A stretch of DNA of 64,000 nucleotides from Clostridia bacterium. GTDB taxonomy: Bacteria > Bacillota > Clostridia > Christensenellales > CAAEEZ01. Positions 52,097-60,900 of the stretch are shown piece by piece (the stretch's first letter is position 1; every line of letters starts with the position of its first letter). The notes beneath the pieces were generated by a model that worked only from the letters and a program-made list of their open reading frames with translations, was not told the origin of the DNA and made no database searches. The stretch spans positions 1 to 64,000 of the forward strand of contig CAAEEZ010000016.1 in NCBI GenBank assembly GCA_900755035.1, given 5' to 3'. A program made the position numbers and the translations under genes.

Positions 52097-52600
52097 TTAG
52101 TTTATCTCAATAAAAATAGGCGTATGTCCCGTTGCCTCCATTAGCACCCCTATAACGTCTGCCGTTTTCAGCGTAACAGTTGCGTTATTTACTAACGGAT
52201 GCACGGACACTTTGTCCATTTTAATTAAAGCCTTATCTATAAGTACCGTAACTTTTTGCTCGCTATCGAATATTAGTCCAAGCGGAGTGATAGCCCCCGG
52301 CGCTACGCCAAGATATTCGTACAACTTGTCCTGGCTACCAAAACTAAGCCTTGCTTTTCCTATCAGTTTGCTAACCTCTGCAGTCCTAAACTTTTTGTCT
52401 TGGTCGATAAGGAGTAAAAAATATTCCGTACCCTGTCTATTTTGTAAAAAAAGATTTTTGCAAAAGTCTGCGCCCGTCGTTTTAGCCACTTCTTTGCAAT
52501 CTTCCATAGTTTCTACGGGGGCATGCTCGAAGTATTCGTACCTAACGTTTATACTTTCCAAAAACTTTCTAACCGTACTTGGATTTTGTCTTTCTAGCAC
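52097..52600 (-). CDS. YbaK/ProX-type aminoacyl-tRNA editing protein
   Basis: Free-standing trans-editing deacylase of the YbaK/EbsC/ProXp superfamily, 167 aa. YFEHAPVETMEDCKEVA near the N-terminus and the catalytic-region lysine in FCKNLFLQN are the ProXp-ala hallmarks. GAITPLGLIFD and the late TVTLKTADV follow. It removes alanine from mischarged tRNA-Pro. Start is GTG, sharing one base with the stop codon of the SIMPL gene (TAGTG). It is followed by the symporter gene, with no functional link apparent. Confidence 0.87.
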   Translation of the reverse strand: MLERQNPSTVRKFLESINVRYEYFEHAPVETMEDCKEVAKTTGADFCKNLFLQNRQGTEYFLLLIDQDKKFRTAEVSKLIGKARLSFGSQDKLYEYLGVAPGAITPLGLIFDSEQKVTVLIDKALIKMDKVSVHPLVNNATVTLKTADVIGVLMEATGHTPIFIEIN

Positions 52601-53199
52601 TATTTACCAAACTCCCACGTCATATCGACAGAACGGGTAATGCTGATATCCTCGCTAGGAGCGATATTTGCACCCATTGCCCTATAAGCAGCAAAACTAG
52701 GCTCGCTTACGTAGTTTATATCAACCAATCCGCCAAGCGTAATTTTGCTCTTTTTAGCAATAAGTTCAGCCTTGTTAAAGGCATCCTCAATAGCAAGTTC
52801 GATAGCCTTGTCGCTAAGTGCTTGCTCGTTAGACAAAAATACGTTGTAGGTAACTTTTACGCCTAGCGCAGCCGATACGTCGCTAATTAGTTTTTCTAGT
52901 TTAGCGTAATCAAGGTCCATAACTAGCGAGTAGTGCGCTACTGCCTTGTAGCCTATCTCTACTTGTTTGTTGTTTTGCCACTCGTAGTTTTTGTCTATAA
53001 CGAAACTCTCGGTTTTAAGCACATCTGCCTTAAAGCCAAGTTGTTTTAGGATATTATTTATTAAAGTAACTTTTTTACTGAAAACAGAGTTTGCAAGTTC
53101 GGCAGTTTGAGCCTCTGCCACTAAATTCATAAAAACTTTGATTTTGTCGGGATTTGCGCTAACGGAAGCTTTGCCCGTAATTCTCAATTTTCTTTCCAT
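52600..53199 (-). CDS. SIMPL-domain protein (DUF541)
   Basis: About 199 aa of the SIMPL/DUF541 family, beta-alpha repeats that can form ring assemblies. RKLRITGKASVSANPDKI starts the domain, KADVLKTESFVIDKNYEW sits in the middle, and DISITRSVDMTWEF ends it. I prefer the ATG at 53199 with GAGGG. The longer frame adds 25 hydrophobic residues with no ribosome site, so the protein would be cytoplasmic, whereas most relatives have signal peptides. If the longer start is used it could be exported. First gene of a unit with YbaK and the symporter. Confidence 0.78.
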   Translation of the reverse strand: MERKLRITGKASVSANPDKIKVFMNLVAEAQTAELANSVFSKKVTLINNILKQLGFKADVLKTESFVIDKNYEWQNNKQVEIGYKAVAHYSLVMDLDYAKLEKLISDVSAALGVKVTYNVFLSNEQALSDKAIELAIEDAFNKAELIAKKSKITLGGLVDINYVSEPSFAAYRAMGANIAPSEDISITRSVDMTWEFGK

Positions 53200-53378
53200 A
53201 ATCTTGCCCTCACAATGTAAAAGTATAGCATAATCACAAATTAAAATCAACCACAATACCCAACATTTTAGCAAATTTGTATATAAATTAACAATCTAAT
53301 TATATGATTATACTATTAAAACTATTTATTTAGTTGTATGATAGCTTACTAGTATTTTTGCTACCTTGTTTCTTTATT

Positions 53379-53555
53379 TTATTGTTCTTTTTCCCTTACT
53401 GCGCCCATAGGACAAACGTTTTCGCACGCCGAGCAATCCATACACTTTTCAGGGTCGATAATATACATATCTTCCCCTTCGCTAATTGCGCCCGTTGGGC
53501 ATACGTTCTCACACGTTCCGCACTTGATACAATCAAAACCTATTTCTCTTGCCAT
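53379..53555 (-). CDS. 2[4Fe-4S] ferredoxin
   Basis: 58 aa. Two full cluster motifs: CIKCGTCENVCP and CMDCSACENVCP, each C-x2-C-x2-C-x3-C-P. It is a clostridial-type low-potential electron carrier. Starts at ATG after an AAGGTGAAATT site. A -10-like TATAAT lies about 30 bp upstream on the minus strand. Single gene, distinct from the second ferredoxin 265 bp away, with charged ends differing (MAREIGFD and REKEQ). Confidence 0.92.
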   Translation of the reverse strand: MAREIGFDCIKCGTCENVCPTGAISEGEDMYIIDPEKCMDCSACENVCPMGAVREKEQ

Positions 53556-53675
53556 AATTTCACCTTTACTTTCGTATTATCTATATTATAGCATACAAAT
53601 CACGTTTTCCTTTTTTAAGTCCAAAAAAAATTAAAAATACGAAAATTTACTTTGCGCTTTATCAAAAAAAGAAAA

Positions 53676-53710
53676 AACCCTTTGAAAGAGTGCTCAAAAG
53701 GGCTTTTTTA
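53676..53710 (-). terminator. Terminator-like hairpin between the two ferredoxin genes
   Basis: Minus strand: AAAAAGCCCTTT, 13-base loop, AAAGGGTTTTTT. It lies 110 bp downstream of another terminator, with no gene between them that I can see, so a small transcript could end here. Confidence 0.6.
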
Positions 53711-53794
53711 TAAAAATATCGTTCTATTTTCGCTACCATTTCATTTTTTCAAAAAAATTTTTTTCGTTATACGCTAGCAAAACTGCAAATAAAA

Positions 53795-53816
53795 ATACGA
53801 CCTATTAGGTCGCATT
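53795..53816 (-). terminator. Terminator of the 53820-53990 ferredoxin gene
   Basis: Minus strand: TGCGACC-TAATA-GGTCGTA stem followed by TTTTTATTT. Confidence 0.85.
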
Positions 53817-53819
53817 CTC

Positions 53820-53990
53820 TTAGCCTTGTTGAATTGCTCCGGTTGGGCAATCGCCTTCGCAAGCACCACAATCGATACAAGCGTCTGCATCTACAACGTA
53901 TTTGTCGTCGCCTTCGGTAATAGCGCTAACAGGGCAAGTATCTGCGCATGCGCCACATTTAATACAATCGTCGTTAATGATATGAGCCAT
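53820..53990 (-). CDS. 2[4Fe-4S] ferredoxin
   Basis: 56 aa. Cluster motifs CIKCGACADTCP and CIDCGACEGDCP, acidic linker EGDDKYVVDADA: the classical clostridial ferredoxin layout (about 55 residues). ATG with AAAGGAGAAGG and a full promoter (TTGTTA, 17 bp, TATAAT), so it is likely highly expressed. It is the more canonical of the two ferredoxins here. Confidence 0.95.
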   Translation of the reverse strand: MAHIINDDCIKCGACADTCPVSAITEGDDKYVVDADACIDCGACEGDCPTGAIQQG

Positions 53991-54020
53991 TTTCCTTCTC
54001 CTTTAATATTTATTAAGTAA

Positions 54021-54049
54021 ATTATAACACACATTTTGCGGTATAACAA
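54021..54049 (-). promoter_or_regulatory. Ferredoxin promoter
   Basis: Minus-strand TTGTTA, 17 bp, TATAAT, 30 bp before the 53990 start. Confidence 0.8.
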
Positions 54050-54056
54050 CTTTTTT

Positions 54057-55034
54057 TTATTTTTTATCTTCTTTTTTCTTGTCGTGGTTTTGATGGTTTT
54101 TCTTGTTCTTTGGATTAAAAGGCTTTTTCTTTTGAGGCTTTTCCTCCTCTCCCCCTTCCTTTTCTAGCATCAAAACTTCGTCGTCAATTTCGTCGTCGCT
54201 TATTGATATCTCTTTTTTCTTTGCTCTCTTAAACGAAATATCGTCTAGTTTGTATTTTTTCACGTCGTACGAGCCGTCGGTAAGCAGTATCTTTGCCTCT
54301 ACTTCTTGTTTTAATATATTTACGTTTTCTACCACGCCGTCGCCGTCCTTCGTTTGAATTTTAGCGCCGACTTCTGGCATTTTGGAGTAGGACTCCTCGT
54401 AATAGTCGTTCTCGTATTTTAGGCAACACATCAGCCTACCGCATACACCGCTTATCTTGGTAGGGTTTAGGCTAAGCCCTTGCAGTTTTGCCATTTTGAT
54501 GCTAACCTTTTCAAACTCTTGCAAGTGGTTTGCACAACAGCACGGTCTACCGCACGGAGCAAGAGCGCCCCTCATTTTAGCGTCGTCCCTTTCGTAGATT
54601 TGCCTTAGTTCTATCCTGTTTTTGAATACGGCGGCAAGGTCCTTTACAAGTTCTCTAAAATCAATTCTGCCCTCGGCAGTAAAGTAGAATATTATTTTGT
54701 TCCTATCAAAAGTATATTCCACGTCCACGAGTTTCATGTTTAGTTCTCGCTTTGCAATTTTTTCCTTTGCAATTTTTACCGCCTCTAAACCGTCCGCCTT
54801 GTTTTTAAGTACGGTTAGTTCGTCCTTTTCGGTGGCTTTTCTAATAACGGGTTTTAGCGGTTGAACTATTTTGTCGTCCTCAACTTCTTTATTAGGGATA
54901 ACTACCGTGCCGTACTCCACGCCCCTTGCAGTTTCCACGATTACGCCGTCGCCCTGACTAAACTCTATATTTTCAGGTGAAAAATAATATATTTTGCCCA
55001 CCTGCTTAAATCTAACGCCTATGATTAATTGCAT
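54057..55034 (-). CDS. ricT: PSP1-domain protein RicT (YaaT)
   Basis: PSP1-domain protein of 325 aa. Key features: IIGVRFKQVGKIYYF start, RGVEYGTVV, the PSP1 core YERDDAKMRGALAPCGRPCCC, and GVCGRLMCCLKYE. The conserved cysteines bind iron-sulfur clusters in RicT of Bacillus, where it works with RicA and RicF in RNA processing by RNase Y. The C-terminal 45 residues are lysine-rich and disordered. It overlaps holB by 10 bp, in the order known from Bacillus (yaaO-tmk-...-holB-yaaT). Confidence 0.92.
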   Translation of the reverse strand: MQLIIGVRFKQVGKIYYFSPENIEFSQGDGVIVETARGVEYGTVVIPNKEVEDDKIVQPLKPVIRKATEKDELTVLKNKADGLEAVKIAKEKIAKRELNMKLVDVEYTFDRNKIIFYFTAEGRIDFRELVKDLAAVFKNRIELRQIYERDDAKMRGALAPCGRPCCCANHLQEFEKVSIKMAKLQGLSLNPTKISGVCGRLMCCLKYENDYYEESYSKMPEVGAKIQTKDGDGVVENVNILKQEVEAKILLTDGSYDVKKYKLDDISFKRAKKKEISISDDEIDDEVLMLEKEGGEEEKPQKKKPFNPKNKKNHQNHDKKKEDKK

Positions 55035-55996
55035 TTGAATTTTACCTCCAAAATAGCAAACAGCAGTTGTTCTGCCACGTTTGAACTATTTATATTATAA
55101 TACAACATTTTTTTGAATTTTTCAATTCGTTCTATAATACCTATTGCGCTCGCCACTGAAAATTTTGTACTTAACGCCCGTATTTCGTCTATTTTGTGTT
55201 TATTTTGCACCAAATTTTCCGCCTTGTTTACGACGGCAACGTCCCTTAGTATCATCATCATAATATCTAGCGTGTCGCCAAGGTTTTCTTTATTTAACGC
55301 TTTTTGCGGTAAATAATTTACAATTTGACTGCTGTGCGTTAAAGAATTTAGTATATTTAGGCTTTCGTCGTATAGTGATAGATATCTTTCGTTATCAATT
55401 AGACTTAGCGCCTTTCCTATCAGCCCGTCGCTACAATCGGCTGCGGTCATTGCCTTCTCCGTATCGTCTGTAAAATGGCAAATCTCCCCGTAAATATCCT
55501 TAGAGTCAAACAAATCTAGCCCTATTTTTTTGGCTCTTGATTTCACCGTTTGCAAAATTTTGCTTTCGTTGTTTACCCCTATAATTATCATTACGTTTTC
55601 AGGTGGTTCTTCCAAAATTTTAAGTAGTTTGTTTTGCGCTTGCTTAGTCATCTTATCGCCCTGGTGAATAACGAACGCTTTTTTGCCACCCTCTACCGTG
55701 GATACGTAACTCTCCTCTATAATTCGCTTGATATCTTCTACTTGCAAGTTCTTTTCTTTTTCGATATGCGTTATATCGGCGTGGTTTCGCCCCTCGATTT
55801 TTCTACACTCGGCGCACGTTCCGCACGCATTATTTTTGCAAAAAACGGCTTCTAAAAACAGCGTGTAGAATTCTTCTAACGCTACGTTATCCTCGCTTAG
55901 AATCATATAAGCGTGGCTAACCATATTTTCCTGAACGTCCCTTTTTATAAGGGAATACGCCCTACTTTTTTCTAATAAACCCCTAAACCTTATCAT
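55025..55996 (-). CDS. holB: DNA polymerase III delta-prime subunit
   Basis: Clamp-loader subunit, 323 aa. The N-terminal AAA+-like domain has SHAYMILSEDN where other ATPases have a P-loop, a zinc site CKNNACGTCAEC, and the KLLKILEEPPENVMIIIGV segment with the sensor region TVKSRAKKI. These identify delta-prime, which does not hydrolyse ATP. It adjoins tmk by a one-base overlap and ricT, as in Bacillus. Slightly divergent C-terminal collar domain. Confidence 0.9.
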   Translation of the reverse strand: MIRFRGLLEKSRAYSLIKRDVQENMVSHAYMILSEDNVALEEFYTLFLEAVFCKNNACGTCAECRKIEGRNHADITHIEKEKNLQVEDIKRIIEESYVSTVEGGKKAFVIHQGDKMTKQAQNKLLKILEEPPENVMIIIGVNNESKILQTVKSRAKKIGLDLFDSKDIYGEICHFTDDTEKAMTAADCSDGLIGKALSLIDNERYLSLYDESLNILNSLTHSSQIVNYLPQKALNKENLGDTLDIMMMILRDVAVVNKAENLVQNKHKIDEIRALSTKFSVASAIGIIERIEKFKKMLYYNINSSNVAEQLLFAILEVKFKCN

Positions 55997-56628
55997 TACT
56001 TAATTATACCTTTTTCCCTCATAACGTTTAGAATTTTAGAGAAAGTTTCCATCTTGTCCTCGCACGGAACTACGCTGACTATCCTGCCGTTAGATATTCT
56101 TTCAGCCTCTTTATACCCTTCGTACACTTTCATATGGAAGGATAAATCTTCCTTTTCCAACCTATCATTAAGTACTACTTTACTATTTTTACGCCTAAAC
56201 GACTTGTCCGGCGACAAATCTATGAAAATGGTAAGGTCGGGCATATAGCCTTCCACTACGTACTCGTTAATTTTGCGCACGTTGTCTATCCCTAGCCCCC
56301 TTGCATAGCCTTGATAAGCGTAGGACGAATCTATAAATCTATCGCAAATTACAGTAACGCCTTCGTCAAGTTTTGGAATAATTTGCTCCGCCATAAGTTG
56401 AGCCCTACTACTTGCGTATAGTAGCATTTCGGTTTTGTCCGTCATTTCAGTAAAACTTGGGTTTAGTATCACCTTGCGAATTTCCTCGCTTATTGCCACT
56501 CCCCCGGGCTCTCTTGTAAAATACACTTCTTGCCCCGTTTTCTCCAAATATTCCTTCAAAAAATTTAGTTGCGTGGACTTTCCCACACCTTCACAGCCTT
56601 CAATCGTTACAAAATATCCCTTTTTCAT
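55996..56628 (-). CDS. tmk: Thymidylate kinase
   Basis: dTMP kinase of 210 aa. IEGCEGVGKSTQLNFL is the P-loop. FTREPGG holds the substrate arginine, CDRFIDSSYAYQG the DR motif, and a lid follows. It phosphorylates dTMP to dTDP. It starts inside the end of the YaaO-like gene (ATGA overlap) and ends overlapping holB by one base. Confidence 0.94.
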   Translation of the reverse strand: MKKGYFVTIEGCEGVGKSTQLNFLKEYLEKTGQEVYFTREPGGVAISEEIRKVILNPSFTEMTDKTEMLLYASSRAQLMAEQIIPKLDEGVTVICDRFIDSSYAYQGYARGLGIDNVRKINEYVVEGYMPDLTIFIDLSPDKSFRRKNSKVVLNDRLEKEDLSFHMKVYEGYKEAERISNGRIVSVVPCEDKMETFSKILNVMREKGIIK

Positions 56629-57932
56629 TCTTCCTCTACCCTTATTTTACCGCTAGTAAGCCCGAATATCTTTTCGGGATTACTTAAAATATAATCTATC
56701 TTTTGTTCGTCTATCCTTTCACCGCTCTTTATAAACGGTATTCCAGGCGGATACACCCCTATCTCGCACCGTGCAATTTTGCCTACTGCTTCGCTTACGT
56801 CTACAAAATAAGCGTTCTTTTTACTTTCTCGCTTTTCCTGATAACCAAAGTCCTGCGCATCTAAATTTGCCTTTTCAAACCTTATTAGTGCTTCGCCGTC
56901 GTTTTCTATATCTTTTAATATGGCTATCGCGCCTATAAGTTTATCAATATTTAGCGGGGACAAAATCAACACTAGATACCTAGAATAACTCATTTCGATA
57001 TATACGCCACGCTTTTCTAACTCCTCACTAACGCTATCTGCGCTAAAAGGGAATACGTCTATTACTAGCCTAGAAAAGTCGTCTGTTTTAATCACCTTAA
57101 ACCTATCAAGTTTAATACTATCCACGACATCTTTCAGTTTTGCATATAGGCTTTCGCCTTCTTTTTGAAATTTATCTTGCGTAAAATCTATACTGCACAT
57201 AGTAACGTAACTAGGGCTTGACGTGTGCAAAATTGAGTGATAAAACTCGGTTTCTGCTATTAAAGCCTCGTTATTGATATGTATTAACGCACCACCTGTG
57301 TATACGGGCAACGTCTTGTGTAGGCTGTCTACCACAATATCGGCAACGCTACTTAACGAATCTGGCAATAGGCTTGAAAATACGAAATGTCCACCGTGTG
57401 CCTCGTCTACTACTACCACTTTCCCTTTGCTTTGTAGCCACCTAATAATATCCGTATCTATCACCTTGCCAAAGTAGTTTGGCGAAGTTATCACCACCGA
57501 CGCTACGTCGTCAAGATATTTATTTAACTCTTCTTTCGTTGGGAACTCGACTATACCGTTTTCAAGCCGTTCTTCCATAAAAACGGCAGGCACGTTAAAT
57601 AATTCTAGCCCGTTGTAAATAGACTTGTGTGCCCCACCTACGACTAGCGTTTTGCCTAGTTTTTTTATAACGTTTAGCATTATAAAGTTCCCAGTAGTTG
57701 CCCCCGAGGTAATCACTAGCGTACGTTTTGCCCCGTATATTTTTGCTAGTTCTTTTTCAAGGTCTAGTATCACCCCGCTAGGCTTTATTAGGTTGTCGGT
57801 AATATCTAGTTCGGTTACGTCGTAGATTGCATTTGAATACAAACTTTCACTCCCACCAATTTCATGACCGGGAGTGTGAAAGCGTTTGTCTATTTTAGCG
57901 TATTTTTCCACAACGTCTAGCAAAGTTCTCAT
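56625..57932 (-). CDS. YaaO-type Orn/Lys/Arg decarboxylase family protein
   Basis: PLP-dependent protein of 435 aa, related to amino-acid decarboxylases such as the speA product at 32924-34390 but shorter. RFHTPGHEIGG at the N-terminus, DEAHGGHFVFSSLLPDSL and SLHKTLPVYTGGALIH (PLP lysine), then YPPGIPFIKSGERI near the C-terminus. Position before tmk and holB matches yaaO of Bacillus, whose role is unclear. Substrate may be arginine, lysine or another basic amino acid. ATG start. Confidence 0.87.
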   Translation of the reverse strand: MRTLLDVVEKYAKIDKRFHTPGHEIGGSESLYSNAIYDVTELDITDNLIKPSGVILDLEKELAKIYGAKRTLVITSGATTGNFIMLNVIKKLGKTLVVGGAHKSIYNGLELFNVPAVFMEERLENGIVEFPTKEELNKYLDDVASVVITSPNYFGKVIDTDIIRWLQSKGKVVVVDEAHGGHFVFSSLLPDSLSSVADIVVDSLHKTLPVYTGGALIHINNEALIAETEFYHSILHTSSPSYVTMCSIDFTQDKFQKEGESLYAKLKDVVDSIKLDRFKVIKTDDFSRLVIDVFPFSADSVSEELEKRGVYIEMSYSRYLVLILSPLNIDKLIGAIAILKDIENDGEALIRFEKANLDAQDFGYQEKRESKKNAYFVDVSEAVGKIARCEIGVYPPGIPFIKSGERIDEQKIDYILSNPEKIFGLTSGKIRVEEE

Positions 57933-57986
57933 ATCTACGATTATACACTAAAAGCGAGCCTTATACAATTACATTGCAAAATATTT

Positions 57987-58014
57987 ATCAAAAAAGGAGT
58001 TTTAACAAAACTCC
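57987..58014 (-). terminator. Terminator after the SGNH hydrolase gene
   Basis: Minus strand: GGAGTTTT-GTT-AAAACTCC stem followed by TTTTTTGAT. Confidence 0.88.
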
Positions 58015-58063
58015 CTTTCAAAAACGTACTATTCTTACGCAAAATATAGCGTTAGAGCATTTT

Positions 58064-58714
58064 TTACAAAATCTCTAATATCCTATCGATTACTAGCTTA
58101 AAGCCAACGGCGTTCGGGTGCAAGCCGTCGTACGTATACTCTCTTTTTAGGTTGCCGTCTTGATGCGCTAATTGCTCGGTTAGGTCGATAAACGTGGCGT
58201 TGTACTTAGTTGCAAGTTGTTTTAGTCCGTCGTTAGTCAAGGCAATTCGCTTAGTTGAGCAACTCTTTCTTACGTGCGGACGCATAACGACGCTGATAGG
58301 ATATATCGCCTGTAATATCACCTTTGCCCCGCAAACTTCCGCATTTTGTTTTAGCATTTTTTCCACGTTATTTACTATTAACGATACGTCTGCCTTTTTA
58401 GACAAGTCGTTTATGCCTATTAGCATAACTATTTTCGACGGCGCAATGCTTAGCACGTTGTCGTAAAAGCGTTCTGCCATTCTGTCGCTAGTATCACCGC
58501 TTATTCCACGATTGTATACGATAAGCCCACTTTTTTCTCTATAATCGTCAAATAATTCCATATTTATCAGTTCGGTAATGGAATCACCTGCAAAAACTAC
58601 TTGTCCCTTTTTACACGCCGTTTTGTTAAGAAAATCGTAATTGTCTTTCTTCTTTTGCTTTTCTACGTTATATTCAGTTGCTTTTCTAAATTTTTTATAT
58701 TGCCTACTATTCAT
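58064..58714 (-). CDS. SGNH/GDSL-family hydrolase
   Basis: Esterase-fold protein, about 216 aa from the ATG at 58714. VVFAGDSITE holds the catalytic serine, YNRGISGDTS the block II glycine, MLIGINDLSKK the asparagine, and YDGLHPNAVGF the Asp-x-x-His pair. No signal peptide, so it acts in the cytoplasm, possibly as acetyl- or lyso-lipid esterase. A TTG 51 bases upstream would give extra residues, but these are encoded by the lysS terminator hairpin, so the ATG is more likely, though its ribosome site is weak. Confidence 0.82.
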   Translation of the reverse strand: MNSRQYKKFRKATEYNVEKQKKKDNYDFLNKTACKKGQVVFAGDSITELINMELFDDYREKSGLIVYNRGISGDTSDRMAERFYDNVLSIAPSKIVMLIGINDLSKKADVSLIVNNVEKMLKQNAEVCGAKVILQAIYPISVVMRPHVRKSCSTKRIALTNDGLKQLATKYNATFIDLTEQLAHQDGNLKREYTYDGLHPNAVGFKLVIDRILEIL

Positions 58715-58722
58715 ATCTACTA

Positions 58723-58747
58723 AAAAGGGCAATCCGTTTGGACTGCC
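58723..58747 (-). terminator. lysS terminator
   Basis: Minus strand: GGGCA-G-TCC-AAAC-GGA-T-TGCCC then TTTTT, just after the lysS stop codon. Confidence 0.8.
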
Positions 58748-58754
58748 CGTAAAT

Positions 58755-60251
58755 TTATTTTGCAAGTGGTTTCATAGTTGGGAATAACAGCACGTCCCTA
58801 ATAGAATATTGGTCGGTAAGTAGCATTACTAGCCTATCTACGCCTATTCCTAGTCCGCCCGTTGGAGGCATACCGTATTCAAGCGCAGTAACGAAATCTT
58901 CGTCCATCATTTGCGCCTCGTCGTCGCCCTTTTCCCTTTCTTGTACTTGTTGCATAAACCTACCCTTTTGGTCGATAGGGTCGTTAAGTTCGCTAAACGC
59001 ATTGCCCATCTCTCTACGAGAAATAAAGAATTCGAACCTTTCGGTTAGTCTTGGGTCGCTAGCCTTTCTCTTCGCAAGTGGCGAAACTTCAACAGGATAA
59101 TCAAGTATAAAGGTAGGTTGCACTAGCGTTTCTTCTACCTTTTGGTCGAATACTTCGTATAACGCCTTACCCCAAGTTACGTCCTCTGGTAGTTGCACGC
59201 CTATCCCCTTTGCGCTCTTTACTAATTCGTCAAGGTCACCGCTAGCAAAATCTATGCCCGTAACCTTTTTTACAGCCTCTACCATAGTAAGTCTTTCCCA
59301 CGGTGCTTCAAAGGATATTTCCTCGCCTTGATAGGTGAATTTTAGCGTTCCTTTTACCTTATTTGCAAGGTGGATAAACATTCTTTCGGTAATATCCATC
59401 ATGCCGTTATAGTCGGTGTATGCTTGGTATAATTCAACGGTGGTAAACTCAGGATTATGTCTTGGGTCCATACCTTCGTTTCTAAATAGTCTACCCATTT
59501 CGTATACTTTTTCAAAACCGCCAACTATCAATCTTTTTAGATAAAGTTCAGGCGCAATACGCATATACATATCTATATCCAAGGTGTTGTGATGCGTAAC
59601 GAATGGTCTTGCCGACGCTCCGCCTGCTATCGTATTAAGTACGGGCGTTTCCACTTCGATAAATCCTTCGTTATCCAAAAATTCCCTTATACCGCTAACG
59701 ATTTTGCTACGCATAATAAAGGTCTCTTTTACGTCAGGATTTACGATTAAGTCCACGTATCTTTGACGATATCTTAGGTCTTGGTCTTTTAATCCGTGGA
59801 ATTTTTCAGGTAACGGTAGTAGCGACTTAGACAGTAATTCTATGGTTTTTACCTTTACGCTAATTTCGCCCATGTGCGTTACGAACACTTCACCGCTTAC
59901 GCCAACTATATCGCCTATATCGTACTTTTTGAATTCTAGGTAAGATTCTTCGCCTACCTCGTCCTTTCTTACGTATAGTTGGATATTGCCCTTATAATCG
60001 GCAAGGTTGGTAAAACTTGCTTTGCCCATAATTCTTTTGGACATTAGTCTACCTGCAAGGGTAACGGTTTTACCCTCGTACGCCTCGAAATTATCCTTAA
60101 TATCCTTTGAATAAGCGTCCCTATCGAATTTTACTTTTTCATAAGGGTTCTTGCCTGCCGTAACAAGTTCGTCAAGTTTTCCCCTTCTTATTGCAATAAG
60201 TTCGCTTATATCTTCTTCCACTATTTGAGCGTTTGCCTTTTCTTTTTCCAT
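58755..60251 (-). CDS. lysS: Lysyl-tRNA synthetase, class II
   Basis: Class II LysRS of 498 aa. N-terminal OB-fold anticodon domain (about 55-160, TLAGRLMSKRIMGKASFTNL). The catalytic domain has motif 1 around FIEVETPVL, motif 2 FRNEGMDPRHNPEFT and motif 3 GLGIGVDRLVMLL. Complete. It follows greA by 8 bp, the normal Firmicute order. No T-box leader is needed for this arrangement and none is seen. Confidence 0.96.
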   Translation of the reverse strand: MEKEKANAQIVEEDISELIAIRRGKLDELVTAGKNPYEKVKFDRDAYSKDIKDNFEAYEGKTVTLAGRLMSKRIMGKASFTNLADYKGNIQLYVRKDEVGEESYLEFKKYDIGDIVGVSGEVFVTHMGEISVKVKTIELLSKSLLPLPEKFHGLKDQDLRYRQRYVDLIVNPDVKETFIMRSKIVSGIREFLDNEGFIEVETPVLNTIAGGASARPFVTHHNTLDIDMYMRIAPELYLKRLIVGGFEKVYEMGRLFRNEGMDPRHNPEFTTVELYQAYTDYNGMMDITERMFIHLANKVKGTLKFTYQGEEISFEAPWERLTMVEAVKKVTGIDFASGDLDELVKSAKGIGVQLPEDVTWGKALYEVFDQKVEETLVQPTFILDYPVEVSPLAKRKASDPRLTERFEFFISRREMGNAFSELNDPIDQKGRFMQQVQEREKGDDEAQMMDEDFVTALEYGMPPTGGLGIGVDRLVMLLTDQYSIRDVLLFPTMKPLAK

Positions 60252-60259
60252 CTTTGCCT

Positions 60260-60733
60260 CTATTTTATCTTTAATATCTTTACTTCCACAATTCCGCCCG
60301 GGGTTTCCACTTGTAGTTCAGCGCCCTTCTTTTGACCAAGTAACGCCTTTCCTAGCGGTGATTCGTTGCTTATTTTATTTTCGTCTAGGTTTACTTCGGC
60401 TGCGCCTACGATTTGGTACTCCACCTTTTCGTCAAACTCTTTGTCGTAAATTTGAACGGTGCTACCAATAGATACCACTTTTTTACTTAGCGTTTCAGCG
60501 TCGATAATTTGTACTTTGTTAAGTTTTTCGTCGATTTCGGAAATCTCTTGCTCTATTTCCATTTGTTCGTTTTTAGCAGCATCGTACTCTGCGTTCTCGC
60601 TTAAATCGCCAAAGCCTCTTGCAATCTTGATTTTTTCGGATACTGCAGGCCTTGCCACGCTAACTAGATAGTCGTATCTTTCTTTAAGTGCGTTTAACCC
60701 TTCTTGAGTTAACCATATAATATCTTCTGCCAT
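60260..60733 (-). CDS. greA: Transcription elongation factor GreA
   Basis: GreA of 157 aa. N-terminal coiled coil (about 8-77) contains RGFGDLSENAEYDAAKNEQ, with the acidic tip that acts in the RNA polymerase secondary channel. The C-terminal FKBP-like domain has VGAAEVNLDENKISNESPLG. It rescues stalled polymerase by stimulating transcript cleavage. Consensus promoter; leads the greA-lysS-SGNH group. Confidence 0.96.
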   Translation of the reverse strand: MAEDIIWLTQEGLNALKERYDYLVSVARPAVSEKIKIARGFGDLSENAEYDAAKNEQMEIEQEISEIDEKLNKVQIIDAETLSKKVVSIGSTVQIYDKEFDEKVEYQIVGAAEVNLDENKISNESPLGKALLGQKKGAELQVETPGGIVEVKILKIK

Positions 60734-60781
60734 AATGCCTCCTATTTGCCACCCATATATTTATAAATAATATTACTTGAC

Positions 60782-60810
60782 ATTATAATAGATAAGTTTA
60801 TAAATGTCAA
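60782..60810 (-). promoter_or_regulatory. greA-lysS promoter
   Basis: Minus-strand TTGACA, 17 bp, TATAAT: full consensus, about 50 bp before the greA start. Confidence 0.88.
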
Positions 60811-60858
60811 TTAGATTTTTTTGCCCCTTTAACTATACCAAATAGCCTAACAATAAAA

Positions 60859-60887
60859 AATACGGACTACGCAAAGGCGTAGCCCGA
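60859..60887 (-). terminator. Terminator after transketolase
   Basis: Minus strand: CGGGCTACGC-CTTT-GCGTAGTCCG stem (one mismatch) followed by TATTTTTTATT. Confidence 0.88.
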
Positions 60888-60900
60888 TATATTATAAAGA

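Noticed and set aside
53796..53820. CRISPR-like or phage attachment repeat near the ferredoxin
   Set aside because: It is a simple terminator stem at the stop codon with a T-run.
58715..58765. Upstream TTG start for the SGNH hydrolase
   Set aside because: The added codons are the lysS terminator hairpin and there is no ribosome site.
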